Assembly (NCBI GenBank): GCA_020058145.1
Contig: JAGVEP010000348.1
Coordinates: forward strand, 1-13,686
Length of the DNA: 13,686 nt
Origin: Phycisphaerae bacterium
Lineage (GTDB): Bacteria; Planctomycetota; Phycisphaerae; UBA1845; Fen-1342
Direction: 5' to 3'
In this document: piece after piece, positions 1 to 7,430 of the stretch
Position numbering within the stretch: the stretch's first letter is position 1
Layout: the number at the start of each line of letters is the position of its first letter
The notes under the pieces: generated by a model
The model's input: only the letters and a program-made list of their open reading frames with translations
The model's database searches: none
Told to the model about the DNA's origin: nothing
Made by a program: the position numbers and the translations under genes

Positions 1-2779
1 CGTGCGTCGGCAGCGACACGATCCGAATCGTCACCGCGGCCGGCGGGTCCGGCAGGCCGTCGTCGATCGCCACCAGCAGGACGCTGGTCGGCGTCTCGAC
101 CGGCACGACCACGGTGTTGCTCACCGCGGTCGGCGGATGTTCGCCGCAGATCGGCATGGTCGACAAGTCGCTGGGCTGGAAGTCCGGCGGCTGGCTGGTG
201 ACGTGCGAGAGGCCGGCCAGTCCATCCGTCGCCGCGAGCGCGAGGAAGTTGATGTTGATCTGGCCGTTGAAGAGCAACTCGATTTGGAACGTGTTCTGAT
301 TGGTCTGGCCATACTCGGGCACGTTCAGCCAGGTCACGGCCGCGCGGTCGGCGAGCTGTTTCCAGCTCACCTGTCCGCCCGTGGCCGGGTTCAGGTCGTC
401 GAACAAGGCCGAGACACGCGGCTGGTTGAAATGCGCGGCGTACGACTCCGAAACGGTTGTGTCGCCGCTCGTGAACGTGATGAAGCCGTTGCTGCCGACG
501 TAAAACGTGGTGTAGCTCGTGCCATACAAATACACGTGGGCGCCGCCGGTGAGCGTCACCTGCACGTAGCTGTCATCGCTGAGCGAAAGCGGCGTACCGC
601 CGGTCGGATTGGTCGGCAGCGTGAGAATCTGCTCGCGGCAACCCGCGTAGAAGTCCTGCGAGCCATTCGGGACGAACTGGAGACTGAGGTTATCGAGGTC
701 GTTCGCGCTGAACAGCTCGGTGAAGTAATCCGGGATGTCCGGCGTCGCGAAGGTGTAGCACGCCCCGCCGTTGTTATCGATCGTCAGGTTCCCCGCCTCA
801 TCTGTGGCTTCCACGCGATAGAAATAGGTCGAATTCTCGCTCAGGCCGGCTAGACCCACGGCGTGAGTTGTGTGCAGCCCGCCAACCGTGGCCGACTGGT
901 TCAAAGCGCCGCACGAGAAGCCGTAGCGCACCAGCCCGCTGCAGGGCTCGTTCGTATTGAACGTGACGGTGGCGGTGTGCGCCTGGATGTTGGTCGTCGC
1001 CACGTTGGAGATGCTCGGCGGAGTGCAGTCAATCAAGGCGGTATCCGTGACGACGATATTGTTTCCGCCCTGACCGTTGTCGGCATCGATATACGTCGCC
1101 GTGACCGTGTCGCCCGGAGCCACCCAGAGCACTCCGGCGGCATTGGTCTGGCTGAGCACGAGGCTGCCTTCGAAAACCGCCGATTGCGGTGCCGTCTCCG
1201 TGAGCGTGACAAGTTCGCCGGCCGGTTCGGAGGTTGAAGTGACCGGAATCTGAATCGTCTCGATCTGATTGCTATTCTGGTTCAGGTCGCAGTCGTTGAC
1301 CTGCACGACGGCCGTATCCTCGCAACCGTAATTTGCGCGGTCGAGCCGCACGGTCCCGGCGGACGAGCAGCGTACGCCGAGCCGCATGTAGTAGACATCC
1401 TGCTCGCCATTGAGCGTGGCGGCGAACGCGAGGTCGGCGCCCAGGTCATCCGAGGACATGTCGTAGTAGTCGCCGATCTTGTTCTGTATTGGCCAGCCGA
1501 TGTGTGGGTCCCACGCCGGCGTGAGCTGCTCATTTGGCGACCAGGTCACACCGCCATCGGTGGAATACGAATAGAACAGTTCCGTCATGTACTGATTGCC
1601 GCCGGGGGCATTGCGGGTGTCGTTCCACGCCACGTCGATACGCCCGTTCGGGGCCACGGACATCGTTCCGAACCACTGCCAGCCGGTCTGGACGTCGTTG
1701 ATGCGCACCGGCGCGCTCCACGTGACGCCACCGTTGGTGCTGCGTGAGAACATCACGTCCATCGGGTCAGCCCCGCCCGGGTCCACCGAGCACAGCAGGT
1801 ACACGTACCCGTGGGTCGGCCCGCTGGAGCGATCGACCTCCACCGTGCATTGTCCCAGCAGCCCGCCGGGATTCGGGCCGGCCGAGAAGACCACACTGCC
1901 ACCGAGGTTGACGCTGGCCGAGGTCCAGGTGATGGGCCCCGTGTACTGCGCGTCGTTGGAGCGGTCCACCAGGAAGCCCACTCCGGCCAGGAACAGCTCG
2001 CCGGCCGGTCCGACCGCGAGGGTCCCCCAATACGGGCTGCCCGGCGCGGCGGTGCAGGCCTCGAAAGACAGTCCGCCGTTGATCGAGCGCGTGAAGTGAC
2101 CGGTGCACACGCTGTAGAACTCATTCCACGACGCGTAGATGTGGTTCTGGCCCGGACCGTTCGTGGTGTCGATCACTTGCCACTGCTTGTCGCCGCCCCA
2201 GGCATAGACGCCGGCGTCCCATGACGCCCCGCCGTCGAACGACTTGAAGAGCTTGCACTCGTAGGTCGGGTTGTTCGTCAGGCTGTTGTAACAGAACACG
2301 CCATCCGTCCGGGCGTCGACGACCGGATCGGAGCGGAACCAGCCGGGGTCGATCACGCCGGGGAACGTCCATTGCTCACCGCCGTCAGTCGTGTAGCCCC
2401 AGCCGGCCTGGCGGAAGTCGCTGGAGATGGTGTCGAACTGCCGCCAGCCGATCACCATGTTCCACGGGTCGGTCGGACTGACTGCGATCGACGGCTCATT
2501 AGCCGCGTCGCCGACGATGTTATTCCCGCTCGCATTCACGTTGGCCTGAACCGCGACGTAGCGACCCGTCACAAAACGGCCGCCTGGCGAGGTGGGATGC
2601 TCGTCGCGCGGCGATGGAACGTAAGGGAATTTCGCCTCTTCGCGGTGCCCCACACGCTGTGCGTCGCTCTGCGGCCCGGCCTGGGGCACCTCTTTCTTGA
2701 AATCCTGGGCCTGCGAGATACTTACGGCGGCGACCACGATGCACGCGGCCGTCCAGAATGCCAGCGGGTGAATTCTCAT
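1..2779 (-). CDS. Secreted Asp-box (BNR/sialidase-like) beta-propeller protein with Fn3 and adhesin-like domains, 3' end cut by window edge
   Basis: The minus strand reads open without a stop for 926 codons from an ATG at 2779 to the left edge, so the C-terminus is missing. The ATG has AGGAG seven bases upstream and opens a signal peptide (residues 1-24, cut near ISQA/QD). Residues ~95-470 carry Asp-box motifs of a beta-propeller: TTDGGEQW (~131), SFDGGASW (~180), SINGGLSF (~232), STNGGVTW (~347) and STDGGVTW (~406). Residues ~475-585 form a beta-rich module (LDRANYGCED...GDTVTATYIDAD). Residues ~586-680 look like fibronectin III, and ~735-860 resemble a nidogen-like sheet (YVGSNGFITF). At ~882 a tandem Ig/cadherin-like repeat begins (VETPTSVLLVAIDDGLPDPP) and continues out of view. 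I see no convincing sialidase catalytic set, so a binding or structural surface role is more likely than hydrolysis. A dockerin-like tail may lie beyond the edge. The exact ligand is unknown. Confidence 0.85.
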   Translation of the reverse strand, partial: MRIHPLAFWTAACIVVAAVSISQAQDFKKEVPQAGPQSDAQRVGHREEAKFPYVPSPRDEHPTSPGGRFVTGRYVAVQANVNASGNNIVGDAANEPSIAVSPTDPWNMVIGWRQFDTISSDFRQAGWGYTTDGGEQWTFPGVIDPGWFRSDPVVDARTDGVFCYNSLTNNPTYECKLFKSFDGGASWDAGVYAWGGDKQWQVIDTTNGPGQNHIYASWNEFYSVCTGHFTRSINGGLSFEACTAAPGSPYWGTLAVGPAGELFLAGVGFLVDRSNDAQYTGPITWTSASVNLGGSVVFSAGPNPGGLLGQCTVEVDRSSGPTHGYVYLLCSVDPGGADPMDVMFSRSTNGGVTWSAPVRINDVQTGWQWFGTMSVAPNGRIDVAWNDTRNAPGGNQYMTELFYSYSTDGGVTWSPNEQLTPAWDPHIGWPIQNKIGDYYDMSSDDLGADLAFAATLNGEQDVYYMRLGVRCSSAGTVRLDRANYGCEDTAVVQVNDCDLNQNSNQIETIQIPVTSTSEPAGELVTLTETAPQSAVFEGSLVLSQTNAAGVLWVAPGDTVTATYIDADNGQGGNNIVVTDTALIDCTPPSISNVATTNIQAHTATVTFNTNEPCSGLVRYGFSCGALNQSATVGGLHTTHAVGLAGLSENSTYFYRVEATDEAGNLTIDNNGGACYTFATPDIPDYFTELFSANDLDNLSLQFVPNGSQDFYAGCREQILTLPTNPTGGTPLSLSDDSYVQVTLTGGAHVYLYGTSYTTFYVGSNGFITFTSGDTTVSESYAAHFNQPRVSALFDDLNPATGGQVSWKQLADRAAVTWLNVPEYGQTNQNTFQIELLFNGQININFLALAATDGLAGLSHVTSQPPDFQPSDLSTMPICGEHPPTAVSNTVVVPVETPTSVLLVAIDDGLPDPPAAVTIRIVSLPTH

Positions 2780-2878
2780 TCGTTCTCTCCTGAAGGAAAC
2801 TTTGTGCGGTCAGCCGCAAACCAGTGGGAAACTCGGACTGGCAGGCAAGCACAAACCCCCTCGCAGGCACTTGGTGCC

Positions 2879-2907
2879 ATGACATGTGATAGCGGCACAT
2901 TTGTCAG
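2879..2907 (-). promoter_or_regulatory. Candidate sigma70-type promoter for the propeller gene
   Basis: On the minus strand CTGACA (2907-2902) is followed after 17 bases by TGTCAT (2884-2879). This would give a leader of roughly 90-100 bases before the ATG at 2779. Inside that leader a small perfect hairpin GGCAC-TTG-GTGCC lies at 2866-2878. The boxes match consensus only partly, so this is a guess from pattern alone. The rest of the 2780-3016 gap shows no gene. Confidence 0.25.
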
Positions 2908-3016
2908 CAATGAACGCCTGCGCAACTTGCCTCTCTGGGGTCGATATTACCGAGAGTGCGAACGCCGCACAAGCCGCCGCGCGCTGTTGCGACGTTGCGA
3001 TCCTCGCGCACTCTAC

Positions 3017-3538
3017 TTATCGGACAGGTTCTCCCCGCTCAAAAGCCCCCTGCCACTTTATGCGCCCGTCGCCCTCCCAGATCGTCCACTGTCCGTCGGG
3101 CAGATCATCCGCGTAGTGCTCCTCTTTGCGCAGTCGTCCCTGAGCGTCCCAGTCGTACCGCGGCCCCTGCCGCAAGCCAAGCGCATAGTGCTGCTCGGAG
3201 CGAAGCTGCCCGTTGTCGTGCCACTGATACTCGACGCCGTCGGTTTGACCCCGCACGTAGCTCCCTTCGTACTCCTTCTGCCCGTCGGCGAGCCAGGACG
3301 TGTACGCCCCATGATTAACCAGCGTCCCGTCTGGCCTACGGACCACCTCCCGCTCAACGCGGAGTTGCCCATCCGGCCAGAATTCCCGCACCACTTCGGT
3401 GCGCACCGCTGGTTGCGTCGCTGCGCTGGACCGACCCCCACTGACGCACCCCGCGCCGCCGTAAACCAAACTCGCCAGCAATGTGGCGGCTGCCGCCCGA
3501 CACAACTCATGGCGCCGTGCAAACCTCCTGCTCGCCAA
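3017..3538 (-). CDS. Exported YwqK/MORN-type repeat protein (COG2849-like)
   Basis: This 173-residue protein has an N-terminal hydrophobic segment (residues ~14-29) preceded by arginines and ending GGAGC31. That could be a lipoprotein site, but the -3 residue is Gly rather than Leu, so lipidation is uncertain. Residues ~48-173 contain about five repeats of 22-24 residues built on W-x-x-(D/N)G-Q-L-(R/K)...G, for example EFWPDGQLR, YQWHDNGQLRSE and YDWDAQGRLRKE. This pattern is typical of the MORN-like proteins called YwqK antitoxin components. No YwqJ-type toxin or other toxin lies beside it, so the antitoxin label should not be transferred. A beta-sheet binding role at the envelope is an inference. 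The start is TTG, chosen because of a strong ribosome site; no ATG in frame gives an equally good signal sequence. It is transcribed divergently from the transporter gene. Confidence 0.8.
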   Translation of the reverse strand: MASRRFARRHELCRAAAATLLASLVYGGAGCVSGGRSSAATQPAVRTEVVREFWPDGQLRVEREVVRRPDGTLVNHGAYTSWLADGQKEYEGSYVRGQTDGVEYQWHDNGQLRSEQHYALGLRQGPRYDWDAQGRLRKEEHYADDLPDGQWTIWEGDGRIKWQGAFERGEPVR

Positions 3539-3551
3539 GCTCGCTCTCCTT
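3536..3551 (-). promoter_or_regulatory. Ribosome binding site that fixes a TTG start
   Basis: Reading the minus strand, AAGGAGA (3551-3545) precedes TTG (3538-3536), with seven bases between AGGAG and the start codon. The match to the anti-Shine-Dalgarno sequence and the ideal spacing support TTG as the true start of the YwqK-type gene. Confidence 0.65.
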
Positions 3552-3564
3552 GTGGCTGGCTACC

Positions 3565-3614
3565 AGTATACCCCTGCCCGCGATGCCGGATAGCAGCAGC
3601 CCAGCCCTTATACT
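3565..3614. promoter_or_regulatory. Two divergent TATACT -10-like boxes between the YwqK-type gene and the transporter gene
   Basis: TATACT occurs on the minus strand at 3570-3565, 27 bases upstream of the TTG start at 3538. It occurs again on the plus strand at 3609-3614, eight bases before the ATG at 3622. Each points at its own gene. Neither has a clear TTGACA box 17 bases upstream. On the plus side the spacing would place the transcript start at or very near the ATG itself, which has no Shine-Dalgarno sequence, so that mRNA may be leaderless. Confidence 0.35.
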
Positions 3615-3621
3615 CCGCCGG

Positions 3622-4521
3622 ATGGAGAGACAGGCCCTCCGTGCCGACCTGCTGCTACTCGGGGCCGCGGTGCTTTGGGGCACCGCGTTCGTGGCTCAGC
3701 GTTCGGCCATGCAGCACATCGGCCCGCTGACATACAACGGCGTCCGTTTTGCCATCGGGGGGCTGGCCCTGCTGCCGTTCGTCGTGATCCGCGCGCGGAT
3801 CGCCGCCCGCCGCGGCACGCGACGGGACCGTCCGAAGCTCCGCACGTACCTCGTCGGCGGCACCGCGGCGGGCCTGGTCCTGCTCGTGGCCGCGGACCTC
3901 CAGCAAGCGGGCCTGGTCTACACGACGGCCGGCAAAGCGGGCTTCATTACGGGCCTCTACGCGCCCCTGGTGCCTCTTTTGGGGCTTCTCGGGGGCCAGC
4001 GAACGCGCCGGGCGACCTGGGCCGGCGTGGGCCTGGCGGTCGTGGGGCTCTATTTCCTGAGCGTCTCCGCCACGTTCGAGCTTAACCCGGGCGACGCTCT
4101 GATCCTCGCCTGCGCAGCGGCGTGCGCTGTTCAGGTGCTCGTCATCGCCTGGCTGGCGCCCCGTTTGGATCCACTCGTCCTCGGCCTCATCCAATGCTCC
4201 ATCGTCGCCGGCGGCAGCCTGTTGCTGGCCGGCTGCGCGGAGCACGTCACCCTCGCGGGCCTCCGGGCGGCAGCGTGGGAAATCGCTTACGGCGGAGTTT
4301 GCTCGGTCAGCATCGCTTTCACGCTACAAATCATCGGGCAGCGCCACGCACCGCCGGGGCACGCGGCTCTGGTGATGAGCCTGGAAGCCGTATTCGCCGC
4401 GCTCGCCGGATACCTCGTGTTGCACGAGACGTTTGGCCCGCGCGAGATGCTCGGCGCCGCGCTGATGTTGAGCGGGACGCTGGTCTCGCAGGTCCGCAGG
4501 CTGACACGCGCCCCAACGTAG
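3622..4521 (+). CDS. EamA/DMT-family inner membrane transporter
   Basis: The 299-residue protein has the usual length of a drug/metabolite transporter, with about ten hydrophobic helices arranged as two EamA repeats. The first helix contains the family signature LLLLGAAVLWGTAFVAQ (residues ~9-25). The second half ends with an AALVMSLEAVFAALAGYLVLHE helix pair (~251-272), typical of EamA domain 2. A basic RRGTRRDRPK loop follows the second helix. The ATG at 3622 is chosen because it places the first helix at residue ~9, as in the family; in-frame ATGs at 3481 and 3583 add unusual sequence, and the first overlaps the divergent gene. None has a good ribosome site. The substrate cannot be told from sequence; DMT proteins export or import small metabolites such as amino acids. 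It converges on the protease gene, leaving only 39 bp between the two stops. It is the only plus-strand gene in the window. Confidence 0.9.
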   Translation: MERQALRADLLLLGAAVLWGTAFVAQRSAMQHIGPLTYNGVRFAIGGLALLPFVVIRARIAARRGTRRDRPKLRTYLVGGTAAGLVLLVAADLQQAGLVYTTAGKAGFITGLYAPLVPLLGLLGGQRTRRATWAGVGLAVVGLYFLSVSATFELNPGDALILACAAACAVQVLVIAWLAPRLDPLVLGLIQCSIVAGGSLLLAGCAEHVTLAGLRAAAWEIAYGGVCSVSIAFTLQIIGQRHAPPGHAALVMSLEAVFAALAGYLVLHETFGPREMLGAALMLSGTLVSQVRRLTRAPT

Positions 4522-4560
4522 CGCGCACCGCAGACACTGGCACACGCGCGTCGCAGCGCA

Positions 4561-7140
4561 CTACGGACACATGGCGCCCGTGCTCAGCAGCTCCACGAAC
4601 AGGTTGATGTCGTCGAAATCAACGTACCCGTCGCAGTTCGTGTCGCAGTTGTCCATGTTGCACGCGGGAACGCCTGAAATGGTGGCCACAAACGGGTTAA
4701 TGTCCTCGAAATCAATGATCGTGTCGCAATTTGCGTCGCCTACACAGGTGGCGCACAGGCACGGCAAGCACGGTCCGCCATGCCACGTACCGCCCTGCAC
4801 GCCGCAGTCCTCTTGCGTCAGTTGCTGGCAGACTCCGCCCGGGACGCAACAGGCACCCGGTGGCGGCGGCGGACAGGTCACCTGGGCACACGTCTGACCT
4901 TCGAACCACGTGTCGCTCGGTCCAGTGCAGTTCGCCTGCAAGACGCCGTCCTCGCACGAGGCGTTGTAGTTCCGGCAGCAGGCGCCCGTCGGCGGTGGCG
5001 GCGGCGGACAGGTCACCTGGGCACACGTCTGACCTTCGAACCACGTGTCGTGTGCTCCGGCGCAGTTCGCCTGCAAGACGCCGTCGTCGCACGAGGCGTT
5101 GTAGTTCCGGCAGCACGCCCCCGTCGGCGGTGGCGTCGCAAGGGACGCACCAGGGCCAAACGCCGTCTGGACGCTCTCCTGGTTGCGGGCTTTGACCGCG
5201 AAGGTGTAGGTCGTGTTCGGCTGCAGCCCGTTGATCGTCATGGTGCCCCACTGAGCGTCGGTAAGCCACGTTTCCGCGGCGCCCGGCTGGCCGGTCCCGT
5301 TGGCGTACTTGCTGTCCCAGTTGGGATCGAGCGGGCTCGTCGCGGTGCAGCGTACGGCGAAGGTCGTGATGGCCGGATTGCCATTGGGGTCTACGTCAAA
5401 CTGCATCGTGTTCTGCGTCGCGCCGCTCAGCGTCGGAGCGGCCGGGACCAGTGCCAGCGTCGCCTTGCTGCTGGCCGGGTTGCTGTACCCCGTCTCGATA
5501 CTATTCTGGTTCCGAGCTTTCACCTGAAAGGCGTACAGGGTATCGGGGGTCAAGCCGGTGGACTGATCGCCGTTCGTCGGCACCCACGTATTCAAACCGC
5601 CATCCCCGCCGGGCGTCGTCGAGTCGAAGTACAAGGCCGAGGACCCGACGCCGAGGTTTGTGAGAGTGCCCGTCGCCGAGAGGTCGATCGTGCTGGCGGT
5701 GACGGTCCCGAAGGCCACGCCGGTCGGGGTCTGGATCAGCGTTGCGGTCGACTGCTCGGTCGAATAGCTCGTCATGTTCGGCGTCGGTGCGGCGTCGCGC
5801 GCCCGGACCTTATACGTGTAGGCGGTGTTGGCGGCCAGTCCGCTGTCGACGAAGGTTGTACTCGTCACCCAGCCGCTGCTGCTGCCGCCACCGCCGCCGC
5901 TGACGAACGTAAAGTCGTACGCTACGGGCAGCGACGGGTCCGTGGCCGTCGTGGCGGTCATCGTGATGGCCGCGGTGCTCTGCGGCGTGGGCGGAGTAGC
6001 AAACGTCATCGGATTGGGTGTCGGCGCCGTCGCATCAGGACAGAGCGAGTTGCGGGCGGTCACGAACGCCGCGAGGTCGATACGCGTCGCGTAGTCGGGG
6101 CAAGGGATGCCGCAGTGCGTGACGATGCCGATGATCTGATTGGCGTGCTGGAGCGATGAGCCAGAGCTCCCGTAGGTGATGTCGACGTTGAACGTGTAGT
6201 GGAACGCGTAGCGGCTGCCGATCGTGCCGGTGCTGTACTGCTGTACCTGGCTGCGGGTGGGCTGGCCGTTGTCGACCCCGTAGCTCCAGTCCGACGCCTC
6301 ACCCGACAAAGCCAAGGTTGGAGCGATGGGGCGGTACACGCCATAGCGGTCGAACGGATGCTGCCCCAAGCCGTTCGTGCCGGTGGTCATCACGGACCAG
6401 TCGGCCCCGATGCCAGCGTTTTGGTACTGATAATTCGTGATGGGGAACTGGTCCGCGACCGGCGGGTTGTAAGTGTAGCAGTTACTGGCAGACGCGGGGA
6501 CATTGAACTGTATGACGAGACCGCTCTGAACACAGTGTCCGGCGGAGACGACGCAGCTACTCGGGTTGTAAATCGTGCCGGTGCAGCCAACGGGCATCAG
6601 ACGCCCCGTCCAAAGCTCTGAAGATAGCACGCGATCGTCTGTGCCGCAGATGCCGCAGTCGTCATCGGCACACGGGCCATCCTGGAAGTTGACGAGCTGC
6701 GCGGCCACTTTGTGCAGCACGACGCGATTATCAAGCGTGCCCGGAGCGGCGATCAACTCCAGGTAAACCGTACCGCCGTTGAAGTAAGCGGAGGAATTGT
6801 CCCACATGACGAGTTCGGCGGCGTTGAGCTGCTGCACCTCGCCGTCGAGGGCGGAGGTGATGCGGATTTCGCCACCCGCGGGTACGTCCACCTTGTCGAA
6901 ATAAAGTCGCAGCCAGGCGGCGTTGTCAACTTTCACAGTAGTCCGATAAACAGTGACGGCGTTACGATCACTGTTCGCCAAGATGCCGCTGTCGATGCTG
7001 TACGGGCGAAATTCCCCAACCGGCCAGTTCAGCGTATGTCCTTCCTGCGCCGCCGTGACAGATGACGCGCTGAGTCCGAATAAAAGAACCATTACGGCGA
7101 AAGACGGTGTCAGACGACTCGCAGCCGAATTGCAGTGCAT
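4561..7140 (-). CDS. Secreted trypsin-fold serine protease with three Fn3 domains, Cys-rich repeats and dockerin-like tail
   Basis: This 859-residue protein starts at ATG 7140, eight bases after AGGAG, and opens a signal peptide (residues 1-31, SSVTAA/QEG). An in-frame ATG at 7257 would add 39 residues without export features and would lie in the candidate promoter. A beta-rich prodomain (~35-150) precedes a chymotrypsin-like domain. Likely catalytic residues are His202 (SAGHC), Asp247 (GADWSV) and Ser326 in YGSSGSSL; the usual GDSGG Asp is Ser. Three fibronectin III-like domains follow (~373-468, ~470-562, ~564-670), each ending near a YxxxVxAR(N/D) strand. Two nearly identical 45-residue Cys-rich repeats (GACCRNYNASC) and one diverged copy (GACCVPGGVC) come next, joined by proline runs. 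Residues ~800-859 are a dockerin-like EF-hand pair. It is likely extracellular; the target is unknown. The linker may span peptidoglycan or the cell surface. Confidence 0.88.
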   Translation of the reverse strand: MHCNSAASRLTPSFAVMVLLFGLSASSVTAAQEGHTLNWPVGEFRPYSIDSGILANSDRNAVTVYRTTVKVDNAAWLRLYFDKVDVPAGGEIRITSALDGEVQQLNAAELVMWDNSSAYFNGGTVYLELIAAPGTLDNRVVLHKVAAQLVNFQDGPCADDDCGICGTDDRVLSSELWTGRLMPVGCTGTIYNPSSCVVSAGHCVQSGLVIQFNVPASASNCYTYNPPVADQFPITNYQYQNAGIGADWSVMTTGTNGLGQHPFDRYGVYRPIAPTLALSGEASDWSYGVDNGQPTRSQVQQYSTGTIGSRYAFHYTFNVDITYGSSGSSLQHANQIIGIVTHCGIPCPDYATRIDLAAFVTARNSLCPDATAPTPNPMTFATPPTPQSTAAITMTATTATDPSLPVAYDFTFVSGGGGGSSSGWVTSTTFVDSGLAANTAYTYKVRARDAAPTPNMTSYSTEQSTATLIQTPTGVAFGTVTASTIDLSATGTLTNLGVGSSALYFDSTTPGGDGGLNTWVPTNGDQSTGLTPDTLYAFQVKARNQNSIETGYSNPASSKATLALVPAAPTLSGATQNTMQFDVDPNGNPAITTFAVRCTATSPLDPNWDSKYANGTGQPGAAETWLTDAQWGTMTINGLQPNTTYTFAVKARNQESVQTAFGPGASLATPPPTGACCRNYNASCDDGVLQANCAGAHDTWFEGQTCAQVTCPPPPPPTGACCRNYNASCEDGVLQANCTGPSDTWFEGQTCAQVTCPPPPPGACCVPGGVCQQLTQEDCGVQGGTWHGGPCLPCLCATCVGDANCDTIIDFEDINPFVATISGVPACNMDNCDTNCDGYVDFDDINLFVELLSTGAMCP
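4871..5135 (-). repeat. Tandem 135-bp coding repeat (two copies) in the protease gene
   Basis: Copy A occupies 4871-5000 (unit to 5005) and copy B 5006-5135, a period of 135 bases or 45 codons. I count about nine mismatches in 130 aligned bases, so they are roughly 93% identical at the DNA level. Each unit encodes GACCRNYNASC, then DGVLQANC, DTWFEGQTC and AQVTC followed by prolines. The third Cys-rich unit of the protein (encoded near 4755-4862) is strongly diverged. The high identity suggests recent duplication or gene conversion of the linker. Confidence 0.9.
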
Positions 7141-7143
7141 TGT

Positions 7144-7177
7144 CGGGGCTCCTAATCTGCCCCGTTTGTTATGGGGC
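7144..7177 (-). promoter_or_regulatory. Two mutually exclusive hairpins over the ribosome site of the protease mRNA
   Basis: In mRNA order the leader contains GCCCC (7177-7173), CGGGGC (7164-7159) and GCCCCG (7149-7144), ending three bases before the ATG. The middle segment can pair with the first (5 bp, nine-base loop) or with the third (6 bp, nine-base loop AGATTAGGA). In the second form the Shine-Dalgarno AGGAG sits in the loop and the top of the stem, which could limit translation; the first form leaves it free. The pairing is exact in the sequence; a regulatory role is inference. Confidence 0.4.
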
Positions 7178-7227
7178 GCAAAACAAGACTCTGGCGGGCG
7201 GAATCGTCCCGTCACAAAGACGTTGAG

Positions 7228-7257
7228 AGCATAGGCGTGGCTACGACGTATTGGCAA
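7228..7257 (-). promoter_or_regulatory. Candidate promoter for the trypsin-fold protease gene
   Basis: On the minus strand TTGCCA (7257-7252) is separated by 18 bases from TATGCT (7233-7228). These match five and four of six consensus bases respectively. A start near 7220 would give a leader of about 80 bases that includes the hairpin pair at 7144-7177. The leader and promoter support the ATG at 7140 over the upstream one. Confidence 0.35.
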
Positions 7258-7290
7258 GCAAGTTGGAAAATAAGGTGCAAGAATCGTCGG

Positions 7291-7398
7291 CGGCGCGCAC
7301 GGGAGGGGTAGCCGGCGCGCATGGGTGGGGTGGCCATCTTGGCCGCCCCAGGCGCGGGCGAGACGCCCACTCCACCCGGCGAGACGCCCACTCCACCC
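7291..7398. repeat. Intergenic mosaic of direct and inverted repeats with a 10-bp hairpin
   Basis: Two 22-bp copies lie at 7291-7312 and 7313-7334 (CGGCGCGCAYGGGWGGGGTR pattern, three differences over 23 bases). Two exact 21-bp copies lie at 7357-7377 and 7378-7398 (GGCGAGACGCCCACTCCACCC and its repeat). Read in reverse complement, the second type resembles the first (about 16 of 21 bases), so the block is also an imperfect inverted repeat. Between them TGGGGTGGCC-ATCTT-GGCCGCCCCA (7326-7350) forms a 10-bp stem with one G-T pair. It sits downstream of the beta-helix gene and upstream of the protease promoter. It may be a dispersed genomic repeat or help end transcription, but there is no T-tract. 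Confidence 0.75.
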
Positions 7399-7430
7399 AG
7401 CTTATGTGCTGTTTCTAACGAGCCAGTACA

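Noticed and set aside
3017..3538. Toxin-antitoxin module based on YwqK similarity
   Set aside because: No toxin gene (LXG/YwqJ-type or other) lies beside it. The repeats alone are also common in proteins with no antitoxin role, and this one is exported.
2372..3730. 452-codon plus-strand open frame
   Set aside because: It crosses three different regions (propeller gene, gap and YwqK-type gene) and overlaps the transporter start. The protein shows no coherent motif.
4522..4560. Bidirectional terminator between the convergent transporter and protease genes
   Set aside because: Only a CGCGC/GCGCG pairing with a 19-base loop and no T-tract was found, too weak to call.
4871..5135. CRISPR-like array
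   Set aside because: The repeats are contiguous, in frame and protein-coding, with no spacers.
4780..6159. 459-codon plus-strand open frame
   Set aside because: It lies wholly inside the protease gene, whose protein has clear domains. The antisense product is low-complexity Arg-rich sequence.
7141..7257. N-terminal extension of the protease from the upstream ATG at 7257
   Set aside because: The extra 39 residues lack an export signal and would bury the real signal peptide. The ATG at 7140 has a good ribosome site, and the extension overlaps the candidate promoter.
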